From Tyto alba (Eukaryota > Chordata > Aves > Strigiformes > Tytonidae): a stretch of DNA of 64,000 nucleotides. The stretch spans positions 18,771,904 through 18,835,903 of the forward strand of contig NW_024881295.1 of NCBI RefSeq assembly GCF_018691265.1, given 5' to 3'. Shown one piece after another: positions 13,491 through 25,900 of this stretch; the first letter of the stretch is position 1; the number at the start of each line of letters is the position of its first letter. Position numbers and translations under genes: made by a program. A model generated the notes under the pieces. The model ran no database searches, was not told the DNA's origin, and was given only the letters and a program-made list of their open reading frames with translations.

Positions 13491-15239
13491 GGTTCTCTGC
13501 CTCTCTTGCTCTCCCCTTGTTGAAATCGGTAATATTAAAGATTGCTCAGTAGTAGAATTGGTCTGAGTCCAAGGGAAGATTTAAATGCACACCAGCATTC
13601 TGGAAGAAGATTTTTATCTGAATGAGCTAATGATTGATCCTTGGCACACATCCATGAACTATACATAGCTAAAGTTTACAAGAGTCTCTAACTCCTTGCA
13701 ATAAAGTCAGCAAGTTACTAGTGCTGTTCATAACATAAGTATATTCGTCTTCATATGCCCAGTGCAGGTCAGGTGGCTGAAGTCAGGAAAAAAATCAATC
13801 TTTTATCTCTGAGTCACTGCTTTTTTGTACATTTGCAAAAGTAAAGCCCAAAGTTTGCTGTTGCAAGCGCACATATGGAATCATTTTTAGTGAGACATGA
13901 GAGGGGAGGCTATAAGGTATCAACCCTCTTCTAGAAGAAAATGATTTCACAAAGAGACCAAATGAGTGAGATCCTTGACACGTGGTGGCAGATGTCCCAG
14001 CTGCACCAGTTCCCCCCCGTGGGAAAGCAGAAGACCCCACTGAAAGCAGAAGACCCACTCATTTGACTTCTGCCTCATGATCCTTTGCTGCTGCCCGTGT
14101 GGAATGGGTACCACCACCACAGCCTCTTTCTGCTGCCGTGCCTCCCGTGGGTCAGACAGGGCTGGTGCTTTACAGAGGTGGTCCCCTGACGTCAGGAGGA
14201 GGTGTGTCACTGTTGGGTCCTGCATGTCAAGAAAGTCCGCTGGAAAGGACACAATAGGAGCCTCACACTGTAGCACAAGACTAGAGGAAGGTGGTGATGC
14301 CCTGTTACATGGTTCCCTTGTGCAGATGTGGCCATGTTGCATGTGTGACTGTGTGGGTGCTGACAAAAGGTATCCTTGTCCCTCGGGAGAAGAGGAAGTT
14401 GCAAGGTCAGTCGCTTGTCTGAGCAGTCCATCAAATCTTATTACTGAAGATGTAAGAGCCTAAGAGGGGCTGTATGGGTCAAATGAAAGGTCTCTCTTGC
14501 CCACTTCCCATCTCTGATAGTGTCCCAAAAAAGACGTAAGAGCAAGGGCAAGTGAGGAGGGGTACTTCCCCAGAACATTCTTCCAAGCCCCAGCAATTCA
14601 CGGGCTTCCTGGCAACTAAAGGTTGAGCTGGACCATTGCCGAAGGGAGAACATCCCTGGAGTGTAGCTGACCGCGCTCCTCTCTTGTGAGGAAATCCTCC
14701 ACATATGGCTGATGGAAAATGAGACAGCATGTTATAAAACAGGAGGCCCTCTTTTAAAGAAGCCCTAAAACCTAGGGTTTCCAAAGCCCAGGAAATCCCT
14801 GCGTAGTGGGATCACCGCTTTGCAACCGGTTTGCCTCTAACTGCACCAGATCAAGCTCCCTGACAGACTCAAAAGCTGTCGTCCTGCTCACCCCAGGCTG
14901 CTGTTACCCACTCGCTTGGTGCCACAGGTGGAGATGTTCTGCCTGTAAACGTCATGTCTCAGTTAAGCAGGTAAATAGGTGCTTTCAGACACTGTTGCTA
15001 TATAAATGAACCTAGGCACAGGTCTCACAGCAGCTTAACCTTCTGATTGCCTTTCTCAGTTAATGTTGATTAAAATTTAGAGAGAGAAAGGCAACAGCTT
15101 TGGCCCAAGTGAACAATTTTAGCTGGAATTACTATCGACGCAAGTACTGCAGCTCCATCCCTGGCATCAAAACTCACTTTTAAGTGCTAGGACTCAGAAG
15201 TCTGAAGAGAATTCTCTCGTTGGAAAAGGGGGGGACACG
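13491..15239. other. Upstream flank of the CpG island, no gene seen
   Basis: GC content rises in patches (about 13.95-14.95 kb) and ORFs occur in both directions (for example - 13947-14366 and + 14077-14463). None has a recognisable domain or consistent splice sites, so I do not call them. A 19-base unit is imperfectly duplicated at 14024-14060. A T run of 10 lies at 15257-15266, at the edge of the CpG island. Confidence 0.4.
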
Positions 15240-15693
15240 ACTGCATTGCGGCCGTTTTTTTTTTTTAACGTACAACGATAAACCTTAGAGGAATTGGGAC
15301 GGCCTTTCAGAGGTGACCGGTGCGAGAAGGCGGCACACGGAGGCGGTGGGGCGAGCCGCGGGCCGAGGCGGCCCGCCCGGCGCCGCGCCCTCAGGGCCAG
15401 GCCGGGGGAGGCCGGCGGGGCTCGGGGCCAGGCCGGGGCGGGGGGGGCTCAGCACCGGCCGGGAGTAGGCAGAGCAGGTGCGGCTTCCTCAGCACTCGCT
15501 TCCCTGTGCGGGCAACGCCGGGGGGAACTTGCGCCGCGGGCGCCCGGTTTGAGGAAGTCCCGGGCCGGGCCGGGCCGGGCGGCGGAGGGGCTGGGGCTCG
15601 GCCGTGCCGGCGGGGAGCCGCGGCCGCTGGGCAGGTAGCGCGGGGCAGGGCGGCGGGAGGAGGCGGGCAGGTGAGGGGCCGGCCGGAGCGGGC

Positions 15694-15724
15694 GGGGAGG
15701 GAGGGAGGGAGGGAGGGAGGGAGG
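15694..15724. repeat. (GGGA)n microsatellite in the CpG island
   Basis: About seven consecutive GGGA units with little interruption. On the + strand these supply many closely spaced G-runs, so a G-quadruplex is plausible. The tract lies just 3' of the donor-like CAG|GTGAGG at 15671, that is, at the start of an intron if that donor is used. Confidence 0.9.
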
Positions 15725-15843
15725 AAAGAGGCGCTGCCCCCGGGACTATGCCGGTCCCGCCGCCCCCGGGACGGGACGGGCGCTGAGGACCCCGCGGCTT
15801 CTCCCTCACTCTGCCTCTCTCCGTCTCTTCCCCCGCCCCGAGG

Positions 15844-15970
15844 ATGAGCGGCGCCGAGGGCGCGCGCTTCAGGCGGGCGGCAATCCGCAGGAAATCCAGC
15901 CCGGCCGCCGCCTCCGGAGGAGCAGCGCCCACCTGCCCCGCGGGGCCCCCCGCCCGCTGGACGCCCGCAG
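15844..15970 (+). CDS. Candidate coding part of a first exon (partial)
   Basis: An ATG at 15844 has a purine at -3 (context GAGGATGA) and opens a frame of 42 codons plus one base up to a CAG|GTAACG donor-like site, so the exon would end in phase 1. The predicted peptide starts MSGAEGARFRRAAIRRKSSP and is then rich in Ala, Pro and Gly. I do not recognise it. Without splicing the frame runs to 16188, but long open frames on both strands are expected in such GC-rich DNA, so openness is weak evidence. The stretch could equally be 5' UTR. Support comes mainly from its position in the CpG island and the adjacent donor. The continuation is not found with confidence in this window. Confidence 0.3.
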
Positions 15971-16380
15971 GTAACGGCCCGCAGCGGTTCCTTCGGCCCC
16001 CGCTGCCGGCGCGGCAGAGCCCCGCTTGCCGCGGGCAGCCGGCCGGCGGGCGGGCCCGGGGCCGGCTCGGCCCGGCGGGAGCGGCAGCGCCGCCCGGCCC
16101 GGGTCGCTCTGCCCGTCCGGGTTCGGTGAGGGCCGAGCTCCCCCGGGCTTCCCCTGCCCGCTCGCCTGGCAGCGGGCGGTTTGTCTGAACGACACGGCGC
16201 GTTCGCCCGTCGCCAGCTCCCGTTCACCGGCTTTTGCCGTGCGGGGAAGGTGAGGGCTTGAACGAGGGAGCCGCTTCTGGAGGGGGGCCGAGCTGGGGTT
16301 GGGGGGAGCCCGCCGGCCACTCGGAGCCGGCAGCGGCCGCGGCTCAGCCCCTCTCACACCCTCAGCCCCCATCTCGACAC

Positions 16381-18372
16381 GAAATGTTCTTAAGTTGTAG
16401 TTTTAACAGCTCTTAGGCTGGCAGGAAAGCGGTCTCCCCCCTCTGACTGACCCATGCCTCACGCCTGCCCCTCCCCGATGCCTCTTTCTTTGCTCCCTTC
16501 AGCAACAAACCTGCGTTAGACTTGTTTGACAGGTTACACTTCAAAAAGCAGCTGCCACGATATCAATGCATTACCATTTAAACGGGCGGTCAGCTTAGAC
16601 TGGTTATCTGTGTTACTCTGGCCATGCTGTAAAAATAAACTACCATAAAATCCAAACTTTGTTGCTTATGAGCAAGTTAAAACGCGCACCCATTTCTGTG
16701 TTTCAACCCAGCAGCTGTGATGTGATGTAAGGTGTGAGGCGCTGTGCTCACGCTCGTGATATCATAGCGACTTGGTTTTATGGACGTTGAAGGACAAAGC
16801 TGATGAAATGAAGCTTGAAATCTCTGACATACGCTTGTTATATTGTTGGGAATGACAACATGTCAAATGTAAGGACTGGATGTTTTGCTTGGGGAGTGTC
16901 TTTTCATGAATTCCTGAGCAAGAGGCCTGCTTAATTTAGCAGTGAGTATGCACAGATAAGAACTGACTGTCACAATGCTGTTGATAGCGTGCATTATTTT
17001 AGTTTTAACGTGTAGTGACTTTGGATATGTACATGAACCCACAATTTTTTATTGGTGGTAGGATTTTTTTTTTTCCAAGACTTCACACATTTACATTGGG
17101 AAAGAGGAATTGGCAGCTGTGTTTGTAGTATGTAGACTTGGTAGATTCTTTCTACTCTAATAGAGGTACAAGGAGCCAGTGTTTTCTGTCAGTTTCTACT
17201 TTAGTTTCATTAGGCTTCTGCAGTTGCTCACTGCTACTTGAGACTCCTGGGTAACTGTTTCATACTCATCCATGGTCTTTTATTGTTGCTCTTTTCATCT
17301 GTGCACACCCCAAACCCAGCAGGTGACTTTTATTTACTAAACGTATATGCAGTGTGTAGCTTTTCAGTGTGAGTGTTCTTGTGGCTTTTGAATGGCAGGA
17401 AGGTTGTGAGGGCCATGACAAGAGCAATGTGGTGCTTATCAAATGTCCCTACACTGCAGCAGCCAACCTCGTAGTACTTCCTTGCATCGTGATTACTAGA
17501 TATGATTACTATATGAAAAACTCACAAAGTTAAGGTAAAGAAATTAATCCCAAAGATATGGGAAATAAAAGGGAGATTTGGCAATTTTAAACTTTTCTCA
17601 TGTAGGTACACAAATCCTCCCTTTTTTCTTTCATAATCTATTTCTCATAGAAAATGAGGTGAGGGAACATTGTGTATACAAACAATTTATTTTCATTTAG
17701 TGGGACTTTGGCTCCCTATCTGCTCTTCCTGTTGGCAGTGGCCACTGCGACATGCTCCAGCATCCTGTAATCCCAGGACAGCTTTGTACCCTCGCTCTCT
17801 GTAGTCAGAATGCGACAGCCCTTGCTTCTGTTGCTGACAAAAGGTGATTAGACTGCTTTGATTCTGCAACTATAGACTTTAATCCCCAGGTGCAACATAA
17901 AGCTGGGTGTGGTCTTTCTCCTATCACAAAAAAAAAAAAAAAAAAAAAAAAGGGGCAAAAAAAGCAGGTGTTTACACTTTTCTGGTTTACACAAAGCTAA
18001 CTGGATTTTAAAGGGGTTTTCTAATGTGGGAGTATGCCTTTGACCTGCTTGAAAACCTTAGGGGAAAGGAGGAGTTAGTGTAGCCCACACATCTTCCATC
18101 CTTTTCTTTGCCAAGTGTTGTGAAATATGCCAGTTTCTTACGTTACTGCTTGGGGACAGGACTCTGGCAGTTGTCTCAGATCTGTATCTGGAAAGCAGCT
18201 GGGGAAACCAGATATATTAGATGAGCTATATTTGCTTATAAATGCATTAGAAAAAAAAAAATCTAGATTATGTATATGGCAGGCATATCAGAACTCTTCT
18301 CAAACTAGTAAAGTGTGTGTTAATTAATGCAAAGACTTAATAACACCTATTATAACTCCTGTACACTCAAGA
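16381..18372. other. Putative first intron start, no exon seen
   Basis: GC content falls back to genome background. No exon with both splice sites and an open frame was seen. A 24-base A run lies at 17928-17951. If the CpG island drives a rightward gene, this is intron sequence. Confidence 0.4.
17928..17951. repeat. Poly(A) run, 24 bases
   Basis: Uninterrupted A run followed by GGGGCAAAAAAAG. No recognisable element body precedes it, so it may be a simple homopolymer or the tail of an unrecognised retrocopy. Confidence 0.95.
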
Positions 18373-18457
18373 GTTTCCTCACAGCCTTTGACACTGGCCT
18401 GATAAAGTAGGGAATGTCACAGGTTTTCTAAGATGGGAGGCAGAAGCTCAGGGAATA
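18373..18457 (+). repeat. Possible MIR-like fragment
   Basis: The segment TTCCTCACAGCC, a spacer with GATAAAGTAGGGAATGTCAC, then TTTTCTAAGATGGGAGGCAG and AAGCTCAGGGAA parallels the MIR core order (CCTCACAACAACCC, GTAGGTACTATTAT, TTTTACAGATGAGGAAACTG, AGGCACAGAGAGG). It is diverged and was judged by eye only. Confidence 0.3.
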
Positions 18458-21400
18458 TTTCCATTCTTGGTGGTGTTTGAAAACATTTATGATGCTGAAA
18501 CAGGCTACTCAAGGTTTCCATTACAGCATCAGTCTTTTGTTGTGCATTGCAATCTAAGTGACTTCTAATGGAAAAATCTTTCTCCTGTTCAACATACTAC
18601 AGTCCAAGCCATTCAGGTTCACTGTTGTGCAAAATTGCAATTGAATTTTGTTAGCGTTTGAGTTTGAAAAAGCCAGGTGTGTTTAACTACCTACAGGACA
18701 AGGCAAAAATTATTTCCTTTTAGAAGTTGACATTAATTTGAAGCTGTGGACAAAAGAGAACTTGAATCTTCAGAAATAGTTTGAAATGGCTGGAAAATGT
18801 CAAGGCTGATATCTGGGGACAGTGTAGAGAAGAGCGTTCAGTGGAGTAGCATGATTAATAATCTCTTTTTGAAGGGAATAACTAATGTGAGTTTGATGTC
18901 TTTTTTTCCTGCTAAATTAGATTTCAGCATTGATACTAACTTGAATAAATCTTTACTTCAAATGCACGTATGCATGTTAATTCAAAATTAGCTATCTGCC
19001 AAGAAGCAGGTGTAGGCTACTGCTTGCTTGTTCAGCACATTTCACAAGCCAAGAATGCTGCAAGGTGTGAGCATGGCACTGCTTTGATTCTGCATTGGAT
19101 TAAGCTATCCTAGAAGGCTGTATCTCCACTAAGTCAACTTGATTTAGCTGTGAAGACATAGCTTGGAACACAAGGACACAGTAGCTCGCTTTCATAGCAA
19201 GAAATAGCTTATTCCTGCCATCAGTACAGTCACCTCTGTCCTTGTTACACATGGACTAGGTTAACTTTTGTGCTATTTGAATCTTGCACTGGTTCCTTGG
19301 CTTTGTACACTTAAGTGCAAATTTATACCTTTTCTGGACCGTTTTCTTCTGTTCCCTTTTCCCTAAATATATGTCTGCTGGCATTATACCATATATTGGC
19401 AGTCTCAGACATTGCAGTGTGCCTCTTAGGGAGCTGAGGTAATTTGCATTCAAGACAGCATTCACTGCAGCAAGGTGTCTGCAAACACTGACAGGAAAAA
19501 AAATAGTTCCCCACTGCTACTGTTGTATATCTGCCTATTAAATGACTATGATTTTATGGGATTATGTTAACAAAAATTCAGTAGTAATCTTTTGGCTTTC
19601 CATCTTGCAGTGGGAGATAACTAAATGAGGCTCTATTAGCGTGCTGCTCTAGTCTATGAAAAATGCCTTTATTATTCAGGGGTTTATTCTTTAAAAGCTA
19701 GAATGACAACTATGCCCTGCCTGATAGTTTTTAATTGTTGTTGTTTTTGTTTTATTTTGGAAAATAATGAACCTTGCAATATCATTCTCCTTGCTCCTGG
19801 CTTTGTGTTAACTGCTGCATTTTGTTGACTGGGCCGCAGTGATTGAAACTGATTGCTATACAGTATGTTCAAGGAAAACCTGTATCATCATTAGGGCTAA
19901 TCTAAGCAGTGATTGGAATCTGTAGATGCGTTAGAGATCACTGCAAAAGAGAACTATTTGCCTTACATACCTTCTTGGTGAATGCAGGGGTTTTGAATTT
20001 TTTCTGAGAGGAGAGCTGATACTTAAAAATGCTGAGAGAGGAAGGTGAATATATAGGAAACTGCTTCTAAATATTCCTCGCCCTCCAAAAACGAGGGAAA
20101 GTAAAGTATAAAAGATAGCTTTATGCAGAACTTGCATGAGAATACATTTTTGTGTCTGTTATTAAAGAGTTTCCTGTTTCTGTGGGCCAAATTAATCTCA
20201 TGTACCTCCTACTGAAGCAAATGTGTTGTGTGAAAGTGCCAGGAAATGGAACTTAGCTTCCTGGATACAATTTTACTGTTTTCTTATTTCTTTCTTCCCC
20301 TGCTTCTCCTCCAAATATTTAGGATTAAAATAATCCCTTAAAAGCCAATAGGACTGTTCTGTTTGGTTCACAGACTATCCAGGACTGAAGTCACTTAGAT
20401 GTGTAACTTGCGTTAGCTTGGTGTGTCTGTTTAGTCCTTGTTTAACAATATCTACTTTACCCAATAATTGTTATTGATATTGTAATACTGACTTCCTGGT
20501 AATCATGATGGTGATTTCCTTAAGCAGTGAATAAAAATTTTAATTTATTTGACTTGCTAGTGACAATACACAAGGGATTGCAAAGAAGAGTTACAAATTG
20601 ACATGGATTTGCTGAAAATAACATAAGTCTGCTCCTTGCTGGAGAGACTTCTTTAAAATACACCCTGAGTGGGCAAAATTGTGGAGGTGCTGGTAAATGC
20701 TGTTCCTGAAATGCTTTTAGGCATAGCTGAAATTGGGAAAGTAATAGTTTACACACAGAGAACAAATTAGTTTGTGCAGAATCACAGGAGCAGGTTGCTT
20801 TTGCAGATAAACTAATAAATATGGGTGGGAGATTTCTGGATTGGAAAAAGAGAGCTTGTTCAAGGAATGTATTACTTTTGGGTGACTGGTAAAACACAAA
20901 TATTGAGAAAGGAAGCTGTTCATAAAAAAAAAAAAAAAAAAGTTATGATTTGCCCTTGGCTATAATTTTGCCCCTTGTCTGTCAATACTTGTGTTGCTTA
21001 AAACTGCAGTTGTCAGACTTTTCGCCAGCTTCTTAAGTCATGGTGAGGGGCTATCTCATCTCCCAGCATTTCAGTCAAAATCCCATTCATAACTGGGCAG
21101 TATTTGATTCTGTTTGTCAGTATGCCTTGGGTACAGTGTGAACTGTGATAAAGCACTCCAACTACTATACTTTGCACTGTTATGTCTTCAAGTAGTGATA
21201 TGCATTTGCTGTATAAGACAAATTATCTTCCCAGGATGAAGGATTTGTCAGAGGGAAAGGAAAAACATGAAGCAAGCAAATTTTAAAATAAGATACTTAT
21301 GGACTTTTTCTTCTATTTCTGTTAATGCTGGGTGGATTTTCTTCAAAATGTTATTGTCAATTCAGTATTTTAATCAAATTACTGACTGTGAATCTTGTAG

Positions 21401-22299
21401 CTGAGACTCCTTTTTCTATTAAGGCAAAAATGGCTTTATATTCCAGTATGGGATACTGATCAGAATGATCCCGTCCATCATGTTAAATCTATGAATAAAT
21501 TTTGCCTCCAGCTCTTGATGGTCAAAACATTTTAATCAAATGTTTAGCTGTGGACAGATTGATATATTCAGGCTGTTACTGACAACCTCTGTGCTTCTGA
21601 CAAGGGGAGAGAGAATTCTGTTCAGAGGGTACCCCCAAGAGCAGTAGTTTTGTCAATAACCCAAGCAAGTAAAAAGAGGAAATTGAAAAAGGAACTTTTA
21701 ATGGTTTCTTCAGCTAGCTGCCTTGGAAGTAGCATTTTAACAGAGATAGCTTTCGCAGAAGAAACTACTTTTGAAATTAGTGTAGGGAAGGGAAGATGGG
21801 GCTGCTTTGAAATGTTGACAAACCAAGTCAAAATCAGAGATGTGGTCGCAGCACACAAATACAAAGCAGTAAGGTGATCATGGCAGATATGGAGAAATGA
21901 GTCAAAGCAGAAGAGGAGAAAAATTAAACTGCTACAGTAGTCTGCGAAGCCAGACATGCAAAGAAATGTATTTTTAATGAGTTTCAGAGAGATTTGATGC
22001 CTCTGATTACACTGAAACTCAGTAAAATGGAGCGTAAAATGGATTAAAACTGGAGGCAAAAGACACCTAGTAGAAGGTAGGGCAGAGCAATGAAACAGTG
22101 TTACTTACTAAGTATTAATGCTAAGCCTGTCACAGATGTTAATGTAAAGTAAGTTAAACAGTCTGGAAAGAAGGAAAACCATGGTGGAACTGCAATGGGA
22201 GATGTGAAATCCTGTGATTTATTCCTGACTTCTGAACAGATGTCTTGCAGCAGAGATGATAACGCAGCGAGCTTACAGGTCGAGCCTTTGCCTCAGGAG
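18458..22299. other. Non-coding DNA, no gene seen
   Basis: Ordinary AT-rich sequence. The only notable items are an 18-base A run at 20924-20941 and short chance ORFs (for example - 21622-22059, with hydrophobic stretches but no recognisable family and an overlapping + ORF). Confidence 0.4.
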
Positions 22300-22990
22300 T
22301 AACTGCAGGCCCTTGCCCTCCCTCTCAAATAGATGCGGGTGTGCCCAGATGGAGATGAGGATCGGGGAGAGAAAATGGTGACCAACGATTAAAAATAGTT
22401 CTGACTGATTCAGTGGCTGGGTTTCTTCTGGGGTGTTTAAAGATTTGGCTCTTTATTTGTTGAGCATGTAATGTTTCCGTGCTAGGTAGGCTTTTAGTTC
22501 TGTTGGTTGCTGTTGTGACCGAGTCCTCAGGGTAGGGACCTCTACCTACTGTAACGGTTCCCAGCCTCGCAGCCGTATAATTATGCTGTAACTCTGTCCA
22601 GCTCCTCCATAGGTGAAACCCGGGGGTCTGGGCTGCCCCTGAGCGCCAGTGCTGTGGCACTGGGGCTGCCGGTGGCCCCGCTGCGGACGGCTCTCCTAGC
22701 CCTGGTGTGTAGTGCCGGGTGCTTTCTCTGGGCCAGCTGGGTTCTTGATGGGGCTTCTGCGTGATCTCTTTGGGAACTTTGCGGCCCTCGAAGCAGAAGT
22801 CAACAAAGACGTTTCTAACTGCCTCTTTGGTAGGTCTTCTGTTTCTGTGAGGCACGAGAGGCCCCGATCTGGGAGACTTGAGAGCAGATCCTCGGGCTTG
22901 TACCTGGTGGCTTCTGGAGGGAGAAGAGGGAGGGAAGGGGTGTAGAGCTCCCCTGCTGCTGCTTCTGGTTCTGGCCGAGGCTCCTGACTC
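22300..22990. other. GC-richer patch with a 176-codon - strand ORF
   Basis: The block is clearly richer in G+C than its flanks and holds an open frame on the - strand from 22855 to 22325. The 176-residue product begins MPHRNRRPTK and has Pro-rich and basic segments but no domain I recognise, no signal peptide and no membrane segment. No CpG island, convincing promoter or splice sites accompany it. It could be a chance ORF in a GC-rich patch, the remnant of an unrecognised repeat, or an old retrocopy. I prefer chance or repeat remnant. Confidence 0.2.
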
Positions 22991-25900
22991 GACCAGTCAC
23001 TTTTCCTTACCGTCTAGTCTTTAAGCTCCAGCTACTATACCAGTGCAGGGTGACTTTTTATTTATTTATTTAACTTGAGGGTCATATTGATAGTCTTTAT
23101 CTTCCTTTTAGGCTGAGGCATTCAGTTGCTTAAGCTGTTTCAGACTCTTAGGTTCTCTTCTACTGTGAAACAGGTATTTTAAATAAAATCAAAGTTAGGG
23201 TCTACAGCAGACTTAACACCTCCCTCCTCCCCCCCCATAAATTACCTGAATTGTAAAATTGTTAAAGCAAATAATATTTGAAGGTAATTTTCTTTTAAAA
23301 TGTTTTGTCTTGTATCAGAAATGCTTGATGACAACTTCTTGCAGTGAGTAAACAGAATGTTTGTCCTCTTTGCTCTCACGTACCACCGTTCACTATTTTG
23401 TTTGTGATACTTGAGTTTCTTAATTGAATATTAGTATATGCATTATTTCTGCTAATGTGAGTAATTGAGTTAGGAAATAAAACTTACTGGCTAACTACAT
23501 TCATCTTCAGAACTGGTGAATTAAGAATCAAAGACACCGATCCAGAAAAAATAAACTGTTTTTGATAGAATTGATTTTTTTTCAGTTTTATGCAATTATA
23601 TTGTTGGCATTTTCTTCAATTGACTCTTGCCAGAATGTCCCTACCTTAATAGAAGCACACTGTACATTTCTTTTCATTCAGTCTGACACTAACTCTTGTC
23701 ATTAAGAAATTGCATTTCATCTGTGAAGATAGAATCCTTTTGTACTTGAGCTATTCTCCTATGGGCTAGCAGTACTACAGCATGCAAGAAAATTATGCGG
23801 GATGACAAACACCTGCAAATGGTTCTCAGGAGTACTTGGGGATCCTTTTTAATTGCCCTTTGAAAGCCTGTAACTTCTTAATTCTTAAAAAATAGGACTT
23901 TTATATCTTTAAAACAAAAGCTTGGAAATTCTCGGGTAAAAATGTGATTCTAGGGGAGGCTTTGCAAAACACCTGATTTTTGTGGTATATACAATAGAAT
24001 GAGAATTACTATCAGTATATAAAATTATTAGGCACTTGTGTATTAGCTTTTTTAATTCTAAATATAGAACTATGTGAGTTTTATTAAGATGCACTTTAAA
24101 TTTGAAAGCAGGTTGCATCTATTTACTGCTAAAAATAATGGTTTATTTTAGAAAACAGAGTGGTCGTTAATGCGGAATTTTAACTTGACTTTCATCAAGT
24201 TCTGGTAATCTGAGCCAACTGCTGCTCTATAATTACCTTCACGCTCTCTTGAGTTATGCATGATAATGCAGTAAAGAGTGTTCTTTATAATTTATTAATC
24301 TACATCTGATCCAGTGGACAAATATGCTTACCAGGCTTATAAATGAAGGGCATGCTAGTGCCTGAGCTGGCTGTTAACCTGCAGTTTCGGGGCTGCCAAG
24401 CTGGGCCAGGTAGCAGGAGGTAATTGCTGTAATGCTCTGTGGTGGCTTTTGTGGTTACTTGAATGGAAGGGTGCAAGCAAGTCGAAACACAGCAACCCAA
24501 GTGTTTGGTTGTGTACATAATCCATTTCTGCACTTCCTTACATCCTTTCCCTGTCCTGTATCAAGCATAGAGGATATCTTCAGAATAACATTCCTGACAC
24601 ACAGTCAAAGGGGGAGAAAAAAATCCATTCTAACTGTTGTGTATACCCAGCAAGAGACCTGGCTAGTATTGGTGCGGGCTTAAGTGTGTGTTACTTATTT
24701 TCTGTATAAGGACTGCACGTGCACAAGGTATTAAAAGCTTTTTGCTCATAGAAATGAGAACAATGTTAACATTGTGTGCGTTAGTAAGAAATTTAAAGGA
24801 ACTTCAAAACCCAAATGAGTTGCCTCCTCCAAGGGGTTTGATAGAGTTTAAACAAATGAATGTCTGTTCATCCTAACCGTGGAGAATTATTACTTCCTGG
24901 TGTTACCAACTGTTAACTTTTAACAATATAATCTGTACTTTTCTCATGTGGCTGATACCAACTGTGTGGGGCTTTTTTGGCTGTTTTCAGCTACAACAGA
25001 AAAGTAGGCTTACCATTTTAAAATCTGAGTAATATCAGGACGTTGGAATGTGGTATATGTGTATCTTACCACTGTGAATATTGTGTCCTCTTTGTTATTT
25101 CCTAAACGCCATTCATCAGTTGTGGGGGACTGGATCCTGATTAAAACTAATCTTAATTGTTTTTTGTGCCTTATGTAACTTACAGAAAATGTTGACATAG
25201 GAAGGTGATTGGTTCTAAATTGGTTTTAAGTGAAAAAGGGAAAAAGAAAGGTATTAAGTACTTTCGCTGTGCATGTCTTATGATTTGCTGATTTAAATAT
25301 TTACATAATTTAGAAAACTGAAGAGTATTTCTAGGGGTGTCTCATGCATCTCAAATTGTCAGATTACTCCCCCCCCACGCCGGGGTTAAACAGTGATGTT
25401 TAAAGACATTTGCCAAGCCCTTATTGATTGCTTCTGTTCTGCTGGGGTCAAAGTGTTCATGTTCAGCATCCATCTGAAATAGTCTGCAGCATTTGACAAC
25501 TGTGAGCAGGACCACGATCCTCTTACGAGATATCAGAAAGCCCTCACAGTCTTCTGAATTAGTTGTATCAAAGAAGTTTTTGAATCTTACTCTCTAAAAT
25601 TAAGGACTTTCACGATGGTTTCCTGAGGAAAATATTAGCATAGTCCTTTCAAAAAGGAAAGTGGTTTTAAAGCTGACAAAGAGAAAAAATGGCCGGTGTC
25701 TGCAAGACTAGGTTGGTAATGCTGCTGAAGAGTTTGCATGGGGAAAGGCTCTGGGGCACAGTAGTTTAACATAACTCATTTCCAGTTAATGTGTCTAGGC
25801 TTGATGTAATGAATACTCAAACATAGTGAAGTTATGGAATCCAAACTCTCACTTGCAGAGAAGTGACAACAAAAACTCAAATTATGTTGTTCAGGCCCAG

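Larger units (their letters stand above)
15240..16380 (+). promoter_or_regulatory. CpG island promoter
   Basis: Base composition changes abruptly near 15290 from AT-rich to strongly GC-rich with dense CpG dinucleotides, and reverts after about 16380. No comparable block exists elsewhere in the window. It contains GC-box-like Sp1 sites (GGGGCGGGG at about 15436 and a CCCCGCCCC at about 15832) and no TATA box placed convincingly, which is typical of a CpG-island promoter with dispersed starts. Direction is inferred from donor-like sites on the + strand: CAG|GTAGCG (GT at 15635), CAG|GTGAGG (15671), CAG|GTAACG (15971), GTGAGG at 16126 and AAG|GTGAGG (GT at 16250). The - strand has fewer and weaker ones. 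The gene is not recognised. Confidence 0.85.

Noticed and set aside
15294..16416. Many long overlapping ORFs on both strands in the CpG island, including 309 codons on the - strand
   Set aside because: Stop codons are rare in any frame of such GC-rich DNA. The frames overlap one another on both strands and their products are low-complexity Pro/Gly/Ala/Arg sequence. Only the 15844-15970 segment is kept, as a weak candidate.
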